A DNA stretch of 50,921 nucleotides from an uncultured Porphyromonadaceae bacterium (GTDB taxonomy: Bacteria > Bacteroidota > Bacteroidia > Bacteroidales > Muribaculaceae), in NCBI GenBank assembly GCA_947176915.1, contig CAMWSM010000009.1, positions 1 through 50,921 on the forward strand, read 5' to 3'. This document shows, piece by piece, positions 42,017 through 50,843 of this stretch. The stretch's first letter is position 1; the number at the start of each line of letters is the position of its first letter. Made by a program: the position numbers and the translations under genes. The notes under the pieces are model-generated. The model saw nothing but the letters and a program-made list of their open reading frames with translations. It had not been told where the DNA came from and did no database searches.

Positions 42017-43186
42017 TTATCTCGGTTCCCTTTCAGATTGAGATTTCTGAGAAGGAGTAGCCGTTGCAGATTTTGGAGTAATTGTCATTCCGTCTTGTGC
42101 AGTAATGCCTACACCTTCCACAACAATTACATCTCCGGGTTTCAAGCCTGAAGTAACAATAAAGGTTTTACCATCATTTTCAGGAGCTACAGTTATAGGG
42201 GTGGAATGAATTTTTGCAGAATCACCGACAACATAGCAGAATTTCATATCCTGAATTTCAAATGTAGCGCTTTGAGGCACTTTGATAGTGTTATTGCGTA
42301 TACTGGGGAGAAGCACAAGACCGGTGTTTCCACTTCTCAGCATACCGTCAGGGTTAGGAAATGTTGCCTTCATCTGCACACTGCCTGTGGTCGGATCAAT
42401 CACACCGGAAGCCGAAACGATCTTTCCTTTCCGGGGATAAATGTCTCCATTTGCAAGTTTTAATGAAACTTCGGGAAGGGAGGCGATTGCTGATGATAGA
42501 GTCTTGCTTCCTTCATCAGTCAGTGCGAACACCTCTTTCTCATTAAGAGAGAAGATGGCATCCATAGTAGTATTATTAGACAGGATTGTAAGAAGGGTAG
42601 AGGGGCTCACCAGAGTTCCTTCCTTATAGTCAACTGTGCTTACAACACCGGAAACAGGGGCTGTAACATTAGAATAGGAGAGATTCTTCTGTGCGGATGT
42701 CAAACCTGCCTGAGCCTGCTGAAGCTGGGCTTTTGCTGCGTTTAGGGCATCTACTGATGTCTGATAAGCAGACGCGCTGATAATATTCTTGTCAAGGAGA
42801 ATCTTATTATTATTCGCGTTGGTTGTTGCAGTGTTAACATTAGCCTGAGCTACTGCCACTGCTGCTTTAGCCTGATCTACGGCGGCTTTCAGTTGAACCT
42901 GATCAATGGTGAATAGGGTCTGACCCTTGGATACTCTCTGACCGTCGTCTACGTAAACCTTGGTTAGGAATCCTGTGATCTGAGGACGTATTTCAACATC
43001 GTTCGTACCCTCAAGAGTTGCAGGGAATCCGGTTTCAAGTGCTTCATCACTTTCCGATACAGTAAGAACTGCAAGTTCCGGAGCCTGTTGAGCCTGCTGC
43101 TGGTTGTTGTTACCTTTGCAAGATGGGAGTAATAACCCTCCCGTCGCCAGCACAAGAGCCAGCGCTTTGATTTGATTAGTCTTCAT
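42017..43186 (-). CDS. RND efflux periplasmic adaptor (AcrA/MexA family lipoprotein)
   Basis: A 389-residue membrane-fusion protein with lipobox LPSC (Cys23) after the signal peptide. It has barrel-sandwich/lipoyl halves (EIRPQITGFLTKVYVDDGQRV and LSYSNVTAPVSGVVSTVDYKEG), a helical hairpin (about 95-150, alanine- and glutamine-rich), a beta-barrel (PEVSLKLANGDIYPRKGKI ... GSVQMKATFPNPDGMLRSGNTG) and a membrane-proximal domain (GLKPGDVIVVEGVGITAQDGM). It links the inner-membrane pump to the outer-membrane channel. It is the first gene of the operon adaptor-pump-channel-lpxA, with a -7 box about 105 bases upstream. No adjacent local regulator is present. Confidence 0.95.
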   Translation of the reverse strand: MKTNQIKALALVLATGGLLLPSCKGNNNQQQAQQAPELAVLTVSESDEALETGFPATLEGTNDVEIRPQITGFLTKVYVDDGQRVSKGQTLFTIDQVQLKAAVDQAKAAVAVAQANVNTATTNANNNKILLDKNIISASAYQTSVDALNAAKAQLQQAQAGLTSAQKNLSYSNVTAPVSGVVSTVDYKEGTLVSPSTLLTILSNNTTMDAIFSLNEKEVFALTDEGSKTLSSAIASLPEVSLKLANGDIYPRKGKIVSASGVIDPTTGSVQMKATFPNPDGMLRSGNTGLVLLPSIRNNTIKVPQSATFEIQDMKFCYVVGDSAKIHSTPITVAPENDGKTFIVTSGLKPGDVIVVEGVGITAQDGMTITPKSATATPSQKSQSEREPR

Positions 43187-43290
43187 ATAAAACTATTAGT
43201 GTGAAAATATTCGCGAATAATAATGAATGGTTCACCGAGAATTGTCGGCTTGCCATGGGTAGACCAAAATTTAAATTTAGATAGATACTA

Positions 43291-43298
43291 CAAAGTTA
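43291..43298 (-). promoter_or_regulatory. Bacteroidetes -7 box for the efflux-lpxA operon
   Basis: The minus strand reads TAACTTTG, an exact TAnnTTTG match about 105 bases before the adaptor start codon. No -33 box at consensus spacing. Confidence 0.5.
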
Positions 43299-43436
43299 AC
43301 AAAAATATTAATACTATTAGATTGAAATATGATTAAAATAAGTGAAAGCGAACAATTTTGGTTATTATTTGACAAAAAAAATGGAGTTAATCGGGGAAAA
43401 AGAAAAAGAATGATGTGAGACATAATGTTTGATAAT

Positions 43437-43472
43437 AAAACAGGATGTATCCGTTCGGATACATCCTGTTTT
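43437..43472 (-). terminator. Terminator of the rsfS-ftsH operon
   Basis: A perfect palindromic stem of 16-17 bp (43437-43453 with 43456-43472) with a tight TTCG-like loop ends in TTTT on the minus strand, 41 bases after the ftsH stop. Confidence 0.88.
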
Positions 43473-43513
43473 AAAGATTCCATTAGAATATATGCTGAAG
43501 CAATTCTGTGAAA

Positions 43514-45640
43514 TTATTCCTTATTAAAAGGGGGAGGAGTCTGCTCTTCATTTTCATCTTCACCATCTCCTTCCTTCTTCTTTTCTTCTTTAGTTTCCGA
43601 AGAGGGGAAATGGGGGTTCTTTCTAAGACGGAGCCCTTGAAGATCAGGATCAATTTCCTCAGCCTTCACTTCCTCCGCCTCACGAAGTTTTCTCTCCTCT
43701 TCCTCCTTTTTATTTATCTCGATTATCTCATCGGTGCGAGATTTCCATTTGCGAGGACCGAATACGGCTTCAGCGTCATCATGATATATGACCTCACGTT
43801 CAACAAGAAGTTCCCTGATCTTATTATGCTCTTTCGCATACTTGCGGAGAATATCCTTTGCTCTCTCATATTGCTCATTGACAATTCTCATCACCTCCTC
43901 GTCAATAAGTTTTGCAGTCTCTTCAGAATATGGTTTGGTGAAGCCCATATCCTGTCCGGTAGAGTCGGAATAATTAAGATTCGGTAGCTTATCACTCATG
44001 CCATATACAAGCACAAGAGCCCGTGCAATCTTTGTGCAACGTTCCAAATCATTGCTCGCTCCCGTTCCTACTTCACCGAGGAATACCTCTTCTGCCGCTC
44101 TGCCACCCAGCAATCCGCACATTTCATCAAGGAGCGCCTGAGTGGGAACAATCTGGCGAGCTTCCGGAGCATACCAGGCAGCCCCGAGCGCTCTGCCACG
44201 TGGAACAATTGTTACTTTTACAAGTGGATTGCCGTACTGAGTCATCCAGCTTATAGTTGCATGCCCGGCTTCATGAGTAGCGATTGAGAATTTTTCATCG
44301 TCAGTGATTATTCTCGATCTCTTTTCAAGACCACCGACAATTCTGTCGATAGCTGCCATGAAATCGTCCCATTCCACCATTTTCTTATTATTACGGGCAG
44401 CTATTAAGGCTGCTTCATTGCAGACATTGGCAATGTCTGCACCGGAAAAGCCCTGTGTCTGACGTGCCAATTGTTCTACATCGAGCTTGCTGTTCACCTT
44501 TATGTTTCTAAGATGGACATTGAAGATCTCTACGCGGTCGGTAAGTTCAGGCAGATCAATAAATATCTGGCGATCGAATCGACCGGGACGCAGAAGCGCC
44601 TTATCAAGCATATCAGCCCGGTTAGTTGCTGCGAGAATGATTACGCCGTTATTTGAGCCGAAACCATCCATCTCCGTGAGCATCTGGTTAAGGGTGTTTT
44701 CACGTTCATCATTGGAACCCATATTGGGATTTTTGCCTCGGGCGCGACCCACGGCATCAATCTCATCAATAAAGACTATACAGGGAGCCTTATCTTTTGC
44801 CTGTTTGAAAAGGTCGCGCACACGGGCGGCACCCACACCTACAAACATCTCAACGAAATCCGATCCGGACATGGAGAGGAAAGGAACGTTTGCTTCTCCT
44901 GCCACTGCTTTAGCAAGAAGGGTCTTACCTGTTCCCGGAGGACCAACCAGAAGTGCTCCTTTAGGGATTTTTGCGCCTAATTCAGTGTAGCGTTGGGGAT
45001 TCTTAAGAAATTCTACAATCTCCTCTATCTCAACTTTTGCTTCAGCCTGTCCTGCTACATCCTTGAATGTTACTGCCGGCCCATTATTCTTGTCAAAGAC
45101 AGTAGCACGTGACTTGCCGACATTAAAAATGCCGCCTCCACCTCCTCCGCCGCTCATTCTCTTTGACATGTAGACCATGAAAATGACGAGCAACAGAATG
45201 GGTCCGAAATACCAGAAAAGCTTCATAAGGTCAGAACCCTTTTCATAGTTGACCTTTATCTGAGGTTTTCCTTCAGCAGAAAGCTTAGCATTCCAGCTGT
45301 CAATTTTTTCCTGAATCTTATCGGCAGAGGGGATTATTGTCTTAATTTTTTTATCTCCATCGAAAGAGTCTGAGGAATCGAATTTCAATCGCTTGGCACC
45401 GGCTTCGGTTACAAAGCCTTCTGCAATTCCGGTTTCTGAGAATACATAAATTTTATTAACATCTCCCGCTAAAGCCGCTTTTTCAAAATCAGTCCAATTG
45501 ACCTCCTTTGTCTGTGAGGCATCCTGAAAATAAAAAAGGGCAAATAAAGAGAGAATGATAATGCCATACATCCAATACATATTGAATGCAGGGCGTTTGT
45601 TAGAGTTTCCGTTTTTAGGAGACTTCGGATATTTCAGCAT
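43514..45640 (-). CDS. ftsH: ATP-dependent zinc metalloprotease FtsH
   Basis: A 708-residue membrane AAA+ protease. Two transmembrane helices (about 21-39 and 130-147) flank the periplasmic FtsH-extracellular domain. The AAA module has Walker A GPPGTGKTLLAKA (from residue 233), Walker B CIVFIDEIDAVGR and the pore motif MFVGVG. The M41 zinc site is HEAGH at 456-460. The C-terminal 65 residues are a highly charged, Glu/Lys-rich tail longer than in E. coli. It degrades membrane and short-lived cytosolic proteins; in many bacteria it controls LpxC and so lipid A levels. It follows rsfS by 41 bases and shares its transcript. Confidence 0.97.
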   Translation of the reverse strand: MLKYPKSPKNGNSNKRPAFNMYWMYGIIILSLFALFYFQDASQTKEVNWTDFEKAALAGDVNKIYVFSETGIAEGFVTEAGAKRLKFDSSDSFDGDKKIKTIIPSADKIQEKIDSWNAKLSAEGKPQIKVNYEKGSDLMKLFWYFGPILLLVIFMVYMSKRMSGGGGGGGIFNVGKSRATVFDKNNGPAVTFKDVAGQAEAKVEIEEIVEFLKNPQRYTELGAKIPKGALLVGPPGTGKTLLAKAVAGEANVPFLSMSGSDFVEMFVGVGAARVRDLFKQAKDKAPCIVFIDEIDAVGRARGKNPNMGSNDERENTLNQMLTEMDGFGSNNGVIILAATNRADMLDKALLRPGRFDRQIFIDLPELTDRVEIFNVHLRNIKVNSKLDVEQLARQTQGFSGADIANVCNEAALIAARNNKKMVEWDDFMAAIDRIVGGLEKRSRIITDDEKFSIATHEAGHATISWMTQYGNPLVKVTIVPRGRALGAAWYAPEARQIVPTQALLDEMCGLLGGRAAEEVFLGEVGTGASNDLERCTKIARALVLVYGMSDKLPNLNYSDSTGQDMGFTKPYSEETAKLIDEEVMRIVNEQYERAKDILRKYAKEHNKIRELLVEREVIYHDDAEAVFGPRKWKSRTDEIIEINKKEEEERKLREAEEVKAEEIDPDLQGLRLRKNPHFPSSETKEEKKKEGDGEDENEEQTPPPFNKE

Positions 45641-45681
45641 ATTTTAAATAATTAATTGCAATGAAAAAGAGGATTTACAGA

Positions 45682-46041
45682 TTAATCAACATCAGGAATA
45701 TATTCCGTTGGAGCATCGTTCCAGAGTTCCTCAAGATTGTAGAAAAGCCTGTATTCAGGAAGAAAAACATGAACCATAATGTCGCCATAGTCAATAACGA
45801 TCCATTGTGAGTTCTTATAGCCTTCATAATTATATGGTTTAATTCCATGGTCTTGCTGAAGTTGTTCCCGAACGGCGTCAGCTATGGCTGACACCTGTGA
45901 GGTGCTTCCTCCTTGACATATAATTAGTTTTCCGGTAGATGCCGATTGAATATCAGAAAGGTCGATGACTGCGATTTTTTTACCCTTTTTGTCGCTAATC
46001 GCCTCTATGATGAATGGTGTGAGATCTTTTTTTGAATGCAT
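45682..46041 (-). CDS. rsfS: Ribosomal silencing factor RsfS (Iojap family)
   Basis: A 119-residue RsfS/DUF143 protein that binds ribosomal protein uL14 and blocks subunit joining when nutrients are low. The family core is intact: ISDKKGKKIAVIDLSDI, FIICQG-like LIICQGGSTSQVSAIADAV, QWIVIDYGDIMVHVFLPEYRLFYNLEELW. Normal length. It precedes ftsH in an apparent two-gene operon. A near-consensus -7 box (CAACTTTG on the minus strand, 46116-46123) is the only promoter candidate, so the promoter is unproven. Confidence 0.94.
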   Translation of the reverse strand: MHSKKDLTPFIIEAISDKKGKKIAVIDLSDIQSASTGKLIICQGGSTSQVSAIADAVREQLQQDHGIKPYNYEGYKNSQWIVIDYGDIMVHVFLPEYRLFYNLEELWNDAPTEYIPDVD

Positions 46042-46183
46042 TCGCTGCAGATGTAATAAATAAGGTTATTATGTTATATGAGAAAAAGAGAAAACATTCT
46101 CTTTTTGATATATAACAAAGTTGAGGAAATAAGTATCAATTGGAGGAGAGATTTTAATAATTTTTTTCAATCGGGTGCGAAAT

Positions 46184-46220
46184 TACAAAAAAATGCCCAA
46201 ACTTCAAAGAAGCGGGCATT
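46184..46220 (-). terminator. Terminator of the superoxide dismutase gene
   Basis: A 7-bp stem (46192-46198 with 46214-46220) with a long loop is followed on the minus strand by a seven-T run (complement of 46187-46193). It lies 24 bases after the stop. Confidence 0.75.
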
Positions 46221-46243
46221 CTATAATCTATAATACTCAAACT

Positions 46244-46825
46244 TTAATCTTCATATCTAGCATCTATCACATTCCAGTCTATAATCTCCCAAATGCGTTT
46301 AAGATACTCGCCTCGTAGATTTTGATAGTCGAGATAGTAGGCATGTTCCCACACATCGAACACCAATATCGGGCGCAGACCACCGGTAAGGGGATTTTCT
46401 GCATCTTTCCCTTGTAGAATATAAAGTTTTCCATCATTGTCAGCTGCCAGCCATACCCATCCTGATCCAAACAGAGTGGCGCCCGCCTCCTCAAATTTTT
46501 TCTTGAATTCATCAAAACTTCCAAATTGTTCCTCAATTTTATCACGAAGGTTTCCTGCCGGTTCCTTTAAACCGTCGGGAGAGAATTGGAAGAAATAGAA
46601 AATATGATTCCAAGCTTGAGATGCATTATTGAAGATCTTGCCATCGCTCTTCACTACAATCTCTTCAAGAGGCATATCCGCAAACTCCGTTCCCTCAATC
46701 AGTTTGTTAAGGTTATCGATATAGGCTTTTTCATGTTTCCCATAATGATACTCAATGGTAACAGGTGAAATCGCCGGGAGCAACGCATCGGGAGCGTACG
46801 GGAGCTTTGGTTGTGTGAATTTCAT
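46244..46825 (-). CDS. sodB: Iron/manganese superoxide dismutase, Fe-type signature
   Basis: A 193-residue enzyme that dismutates superoxide. The metal ligands are His27, His74 (AWNHIFYF), Asp157 and His161 (DVWEHAYYLDY). Gln70 in NNASQAWNH and the absence of glutamine in GKDAENPL follow the iron or cambialistic type seen in Bacteroides and Porphyromonas. Length is standard and there is no signal peptide, so it is cytosolic. It lies 62 bases downstream of the ThiE-like gene without a strong terminator or promoter box between, so co-transcription is possible. Confidence 0.95.
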   Translation of the reverse strand: MKFTQPKLPYAPDALLPAISPVTIEYHYGKHEKAYIDNLNKLIEGTEFADMPLEEIVVKSDGKIFNNASQAWNHIFYFFQFSPDGLKEPAGNLRDKIEEQFGSFDEFKKKFEEAGATLFGSGWVWLAADNDGKLYILQGKDAENPLTGGLRPILVFDVWEHAYYLDYQNLRGEYLKRIWEIIDWNVIDARYED

Positions 46826-46887
46826 AATTTAATTTATTGATTTTAAGTTAAATATTAATTTTTCAGGGCTTTATGCCCCCAGAAATT

Positions 46888-47502
46888 TCAGTCTTCGGTT
46901 TTAGGTAGAAGCGAGATAAACTTCTCTGTTTCTTTTTCAATATCTTCAGCGCAGGCAATCGCTTTGCTGACAGCAATTCCGTTGACGCCTGCTTCAATAA
47001 GAGAAAGAACATCATCAGCGGTAATCCCTCCGGCAGCCACATGTGGAATGTTCACCTCTTTCTCCTCCATCTCAAAACATATCTTCCTTATGCCGTTCAG
47101 CCCAAGAGAATCCTTCTCGTCAGAAGTTTTGAAAGGTGCGATAGTGTAGTAATCAATATCAAGCTGACTCACGGCAAGAACGTCGGCAAGAGAATTTACA
47201 GTAACTCCAATCACTGCTGCCGGACCCAGCAACATGCGGGCCTTGGAAGGAGGAACATCATCTTTACTTAAATCCACTCCTCCGACATTGCATTCTTTGG
47301 CAAGGTCTACTTTATGCGCCATGATGAGGAAAACCCCCTTCTCTTCACATAAAGGCTTAACCTCCTCTACAACCTTTTTTATCTCTTCGTCGGACGAATC
47401 CGGCATATTGATCTGCACCCACCGACAACCTCCTTTTATTACAGATATTATCTGATCCTTTACAGGTGTAGCAGACTTTGTATTGGTGACGAATTGAAGC
47501 AT
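46888..47502 (-). CDS. Divergent ThiE/TenI-like TIM-barrel protein
   Basis: A 204-residue TIM barrel recognisable as the thiamine-phosphate-synthase superfamily: MLQFVTNTK start, GGCRWVQINMPDSSDEEI, GVDLSKDDVPPSKARMLLGPAAVIGVT, DYYTIAPFKTSDEKDSLGLNGI and VAAGGITADDVLSLIEAGVNGIAVSKAI. Several ThiE signatures are altered: the usual VQLRxK reads VQINM, and the NDRxDLA segment reads MAHKVDLA. The pyrimidine and pyrophosphate sites are therefore doubtful, so ThiE activity should not be assumed. No thi genes or TPP riboswitch flank it. It may be a TenI-like or unknown aldolase-type enzyme. It is commonly labelled thiamine phosphate synthase in Bacteroidales (recollection). Confidence 0.75.
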   Translation of the reverse strand: MLQFVTNTKSATPVKDQIISVIKGGCRWVQINMPDSSDEEIKKVVEEVKPLCEEKGVFLIMAHKVDLAKECNVGGVDLSKDDVPPSKARMLLGPAAVIGVTVNSLADVLAVSQLDIDYYTIAPFKTSDEKDSLGLNGIRKICFEMEEKEVNIPHVAAGGITADDVLSLIEAGVNGIAVSKAIACAEDIEKETEKFISLLPKTED

Positions 47503-47633
47503 ATACTAATCAATTAATATTTGTAAAACAATTGACAATAGTTTAACTTAACAGCGGAGATGTATCGTTGTCAAGTGAAAGTATGTCCTTATATCTTTAA
47601 TGCTTGGAATAGGGAAGTTGTTCAATAGGCTCA

Positions 47634-48386
47634 CTACTTCACGGGACGTTTTTCTGTACTTATGCCTTTATCGGCTTCCGGCAGGGAGGATTCAATCTCG
47701 TCGCGACATTCCGCCATCAGTTTTTTTGTATTAAAACCCTTTTCTCCCGGTTCGATAGGTTTATGTATAGTAAGTGTGATAGTGCAGGGGGTGATGTTAT
47801 ATGTAAATCTTGGCATAGCCTTATAGCTTCCGTCAATAGTAATAGGCACGACGGGAAGTTTGAACTCAGATGCCAGCATGAATGCGCCACGCTTAAACGG
47901 TATCATCTTTCCGTCCCATGATCTGCTTCCTTCAGGAAATATGACTAACGACATACCATCTTTCAGTTTCTCTTCCGCCTCTTCTATTGTCTGTTTAATG
48001 CTGCTTATCTTTGAATCGTCGACAAATACTTGCCCGGCTCTCTTGCAAGCCCATCCAACCATAAATATTTTTTCAAGTTCTTTTTTCATCAGCCATTTGA
48101 AATTATGATTAAGATAGCCGTAGATGGAGAAAATGTCGAAAGCACCCTGATGATTTGCTACAAATATATAGGAGGTGTCTTTATTGATATTCTCTCTCCC
48201 CACTACTTTTACCTTCACAAGCGCCAGCCGGCAGCAGAATCTCGACCATAAATGAGCGGGATAATAACCCCAGAAGTGCGTGCCAATTAAGGATCCAATG
48301 ATAGTGATTATGGCAGTAATAAAGGTAACGACCACAAAAATTGGAGCAGCGATCAACCACTGATATAGTCTATATAGGATTTTCAT
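47634..48386 (-). CDS. plsC: 1-acyl-sn-glycerol-3-phosphate acyltransferase (PlsC family)
   Basis: A 250-residue membrane-anchored acyltransferase. An N-terminal hydrophobic region (MKILYRLYQWLIAAPIFVVV ...) precedes the catalytic HX4D motif in VANHQGAFDIFSIYG and the FPEGSRSWDG glycerophosphate-binding motif; VPITIDGSYKAMPR completes the family pattern. It adds the second acyl chain to form phosphatidate, the substrate of CdsA. An in-frame ATG at 48431 lies inside the terminator hairpin of rprY and is rejected; the ATG at 48386 starts a typical N-terminus. The last residues are basic. It is monocistronic as far as can be seen. Confidence 0.92.
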   Translation of the reverse strand: MKILYRLYQWLIAAPIFVVVTFITAIITIIGSLIGTHFWGYYPAHLWSRFCCRLALVKVKVVGRENINKDTSYIFVANHQGAFDIFSIYGYLNHNFKWLMKKELEKIFMVGWACKRAGQVFVDDSKISSIKQTIEEAEEKLKDGMSLVIFPEGSRSWDGKMIPFKRGAFMLASEFKLPVVPITIDGSYKAMPRFTYNITPCTITLTIHKPIEPGEKGFNTKKLMAECRDEIESSLPEADKGISTEKRPVK

Positions 48387-48423
48387 AATGTAAAATAAAC
48401 ATTTGTAATAGAATATATTAAAG

Positions 48424-48447
48424 AGCCGCATGAAAGATCATGCGGCT
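48424..48447 (-). terminator. Terminator hairpin after rprY
   Basis: A perfect 10-bp stem (48424-48433 with 48438-48447) with loop AAGA lies 36 bases beyond the rprY stop. The T-run after it is short (CTTTAAT). It overlaps the upstream in-frame ATG of plsC, supporting the later plsC start. Confidence 0.75.
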
Positions 48448-48482
48448 TATTTATCATTACCCGTAAAAGCTTCTCAGCTTTT

Positions 48483-49199
48483 TTATTCATCAGAAGATGA
48501 AGAGGAGTCTTCCGGCGCTATAAGCTTATAGCCCTTTCCATGAATATTAATAATTTCAATATTAGGATCATCGCGGAGAAGTTTCCTCAGTTTGGTAATA
48601 TATACGTCCATACTTCTTGCATTGAAATAATTATCGTCAATCCAGATAGATTTCAAGGCAAAGTTACGCTCAAGTATTTCGTTGACGTGTGAACAAAGAA
48701 GAGCAAGGAGCTCAGATTCTTTAGTAGTGAGTTTCTGAGTTTTATCATCTGAAATGAGCACTTGCTTCTGAGTGTCGAAAGTATATTTGCCTATTTTATA
48801 AAGAGTTATTTCTTTATCTTTCTTTCCTTTTACGCGACGCAAAATAGCGCCGATACGAAATACGAGTTCCTCCATTGAAAAAGGTTTGGTGATATAGTCG
48901 TCAGCACCAAGTTTAAATCCTTCCAGCACATCCTCTTTCAGTGCTTTGGCTGTAAGGAAGATAATAGGCACTTCGCTGTTTACATTCCTTATTTCCTGGG
49001 CAAGAGTGAACCCATCTTTTTTAGGCATCATCACATCAAGGACACACAAATCATATTTTCCTTTCAGAAAAGCCTTATAACCCTTTTCGCCATCGGGATA
49101 AAGGTCGGCATTAAAGCCTTTAGCCTGAAGGAACTCCCGGAGAAGCATTCCCAGATTCTCGTCATCCTCACAGAGTAGTATTTTCAGTTTTTCATCCAT
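48483..49199 (-). CDS. rprY: OmpR-family response regulator RprY
   Basis: A 238-residue response regulator. The receiver domain (1-120) has acidic pocket EDD (11-13), phosphoacceptor Asp55 (LDVMMPKKDG), Thr83 and Lys105 (TKPFSMEEL). The C-terminal winged helix (about 130-232) has LTTKESELLALLCSHVNEI and SMDVYITKLRKLL...IHGKGYKLI. The sequence follows Bacteroides fragilis RprY very closely from memory, including the DDNYFNARSMDVYITKLRK stretch. RprY has been linked to oxidative and envelope stress and to efflux or metabolic genes. It ends in an acidic serine tail. It lies 44 bases after rprX in the same operon. Confidence 0.95.
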   Translation of the reverse strand: MDEKLKILLCEDDENLGMLLREFLQAKGFNADLYPDGEKGYKAFLKGKYDLCVLDVMMPKKDGFTLAQEIRNVNSEVPIIFLTAKALKEDVLEGFKLGADDYITKPFSMEELVFRIGAILRRVKGKKDKEITLYKIGKYTFDTQKQVLISDDKTQKLTTKESELLALLCSHVNEILERNFALKSIWIDDNYFNARSMDVYITKLRKLLRDDPNIEIINIHGKGYKLIAPEDSSSSSDE

Positions 49200-49243
49200 A
49201 ATTATATTGTTTATATTTATTTCTTTTTAAATATATCGTTGTA

Positions 49244-50773
49244 TTATTTTGCCAAAGGGAGAGTTATTATGAAAGTAGAGCCTTTGCCAATTTCGCTTTC
49301 GGCGGCAATAGAGCCTTCAAAGATTGTTACCATCTTCTTGACGTAGGCAAGACCCAGTCCGAACCCTTTTACATCATGACGGTTGCCCGTAGAGACGCGA
49401 TAGAATTTCTCAAAAATCTTCTTAAGATCCTCTTTCTTGATGCCTATGCCGTTATCGCTCACCCTTATCTCAAGCATTTTTGAATCAATGTCTCTTGTGG
49501 TAATTGATAAGTTAGGCTCCGCCTCCTCTTTCATATATTTCACAGCGTTGTCAAGAAGATTATAGATGATATTTGTGAAGTGCATTTCATCTACGTTTAC
49601 TTTCGCGTCGGCAGCTTCCGTATTGCATGAAATAGAGCCTCCATATTTCTCAACTTTAATCTTAAAAGTATGTGTTACGGTCTCCACTATCTGGTTGGCA
49701 TCTACAACACTGAATTTCAGTCCGCTTCCTGAATTGTCATAAACTGACATCTGCAACACCTTTTCCACCTGGAAACGTAATCTCTTGGATTCGTCTGCAA
49801 TCACCTGAGAAAGATGTTTGAGAGATGCCGGAGATTTAGTTACCGACTCATCGTTAAGCATCTGAGCTGCCAGGGAGATTGTAGATATTGGAGTCTTTAA
49901 CTCATGAGTCATATTGTTGATAAAGTCAGTTTTCATTTCAGAAAGTTTTTTCTGTCGGAAAGCCAACAAAATCGTATAAAGGAACACCACAAGGAGAATG
50001 AGGGTGAAAGCAAGAGTTGGAATTATGAATCTAACCGAAGAGAAAATATAATTGCGCTTTGTGGGAAATTCTACGTTTAAGCGTAATTGTGAGTCGGTAT
50101 TGGGGAAGAGCACCTGGGAATATATGCCTTTTTCAAGATGTTCATCATATCCGCCTGAGGCATATATTATTGCGTTCTTGGAGGTGGTAACCGCAAACTC
50201 AAATGGTACATCCAGACCATTATTTTCTAATTCTGAGGTAAGATAATTTCTCACAACCGTAGAATCTGCCCGTTCAAATACTGGTCTTGACCCCGCGTCC
50301 CTCAATATTGACAGAATCACCTCATTGAGAAGACCCTGCTGGTAAAGATATTGACTGCGGATAACTTCCTGCATATCTCTGTATCGAGATTCAAGATTAC
50401 CTACGCTCTGAGTTTTTCCAATGTTCGGTGTTTTTTGGCGAGAGCGATCTGGTTCCGCAATTAAGGTGTAATTGGTGACGGTGCTGTCGTGATTTTCCAC
50501 GCTGTAGCGAATATTGCTTTCTCCGGAGTTATGAAAACTACTTCCTTCATACAGGCTTGACTCTATAATATTCACGTCCTCCTCAAGAAAATGAAGAGTC
50601 TCCTTTCGTTCAAGAAAAGCAGAAGTGGATGAGAGTGATCTCATCACATTTTCTGAGAATTGGGCTTCACGCATCTTCACCATATTTTCAAGATACATAA
50701 TCTGAAAATACAGAAGAGCGCCGAAAGTGAGCGACATAACTATCGTGAGCCACCAGATGATTGATTTTTTCAT
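49244..50773 (-). CDS. rprX: Sensor histidine kinase RprX
   Basis: A 509-residue sensor kinase. Transmembrane helix 1 is at about 5-26, a periplasmic sensor of about 220 residues follows, then helix 2 (246-270). HisKA phosphoacceptor is His290 (FINNMTHELKTPISTIS). ATPase domain boxes are present: N box (IIYNLLDNAVKY), G1 (VSDNGIGI), F box (FEKFYRVSTGN) and G2 (GFGLGLAYVKKM). The upstream gene order rprX then rprY with 44 bases between is the usual one. The first 25 residues match RprX of Bacteroides as I recall. The periplasmic domain has no named fold by eye. A -7 box lies about 65 bases upstream. Confidence 0.95.
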   Translation of the reverse strand: MKKSIIWWLTIVMSLTFGALLYFQIMYLENMVKMREAQFSENVMRSLSSTSAFLERKETLHFLEEDVNIIESSLYEGSSFHNSGESNIRYSVENHDSTVTNYTLIAEPDRSRQKTPNIGKTQSVGNLESRYRDMQEVIRSQYLYQQGLLNEVILSILRDAGSRPVFERADSTVVRNYLTSELENNGLDVPFEFAVTTSKNAIIYASGGYDEHLEKGIYSQVLFPNTDSQLRLNVEFPTKRNYIFSSVRFIIPTLAFTLILLVVFLYTILLAFRQKKLSEMKTDFINNMTHELKTPISTISLAAQMLNDESVTKSPASLKHLSQVIADESKRLRFQVEKVLQMSVYDNSGSGLKFSVVDANQIVETVTHTFKIKVEKYGGSISCNTEAADAKVNVDEMHFTNIIYNLLDNAVKYMKEEAEPNLSITTRDIDSKMLEIRVSDNGIGIKKEDLKKIFEKFYRVSTGNRHDVKGFGLGLAYVKKMVTIFEGSIAAESEIGKGSTFIITLPLAK

Positions 50774-50835
50774 ATTTCGGAGTAAGAAAAATAGATGGGA
50801 TGAACCATCTTATAAAATTCGTTACATACATTTAA

Positions 50836-50843
50836 CAAATTTA
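50836..50843 (-). promoter_or_regulatory. Bacteroidetes -7 box for rprXY
   Basis: The minus strand reads TAAATTTG, a TAnnTTTG match 62 bases before the rprX start. No -33 box at consensus distance. The window ends 78 bases further on with nothing else recognised. Confidence 0.45.

Larger units (their letters stand above)
43187..43513. other. 327-base intergenic region between ftsH and the efflux operon
   Basis: It contains no supportable gene. It holds the efflux operon leader, its -7 box (43291-43298) and the ftsH terminator (43437-43472). The 43200-43290 stretch is leader RNA with no recognised riboswitch or operator. Confidence 0.6.

Noticed and set aside
43508..43987. Plus-strand hydrophobic open frame of 159 codons opposite the ftsH tail
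   Set aside because: Its apparent membrane-protein character is produced by the antisense of the Glu/Lys-rich FtsH C-terminus.
47503..47633. Possible TPP riboswitch upstream of the ThiE-like gene
   Set aside because: I looked for the CUGAGA core and paired arms and found neither.
48387..48431. Earlier ATG start for plsC adding 15 residues
   Set aside because: The extension overlaps the rprY terminator hairpin, and the later ATG gives a normal PlsC N-terminus.
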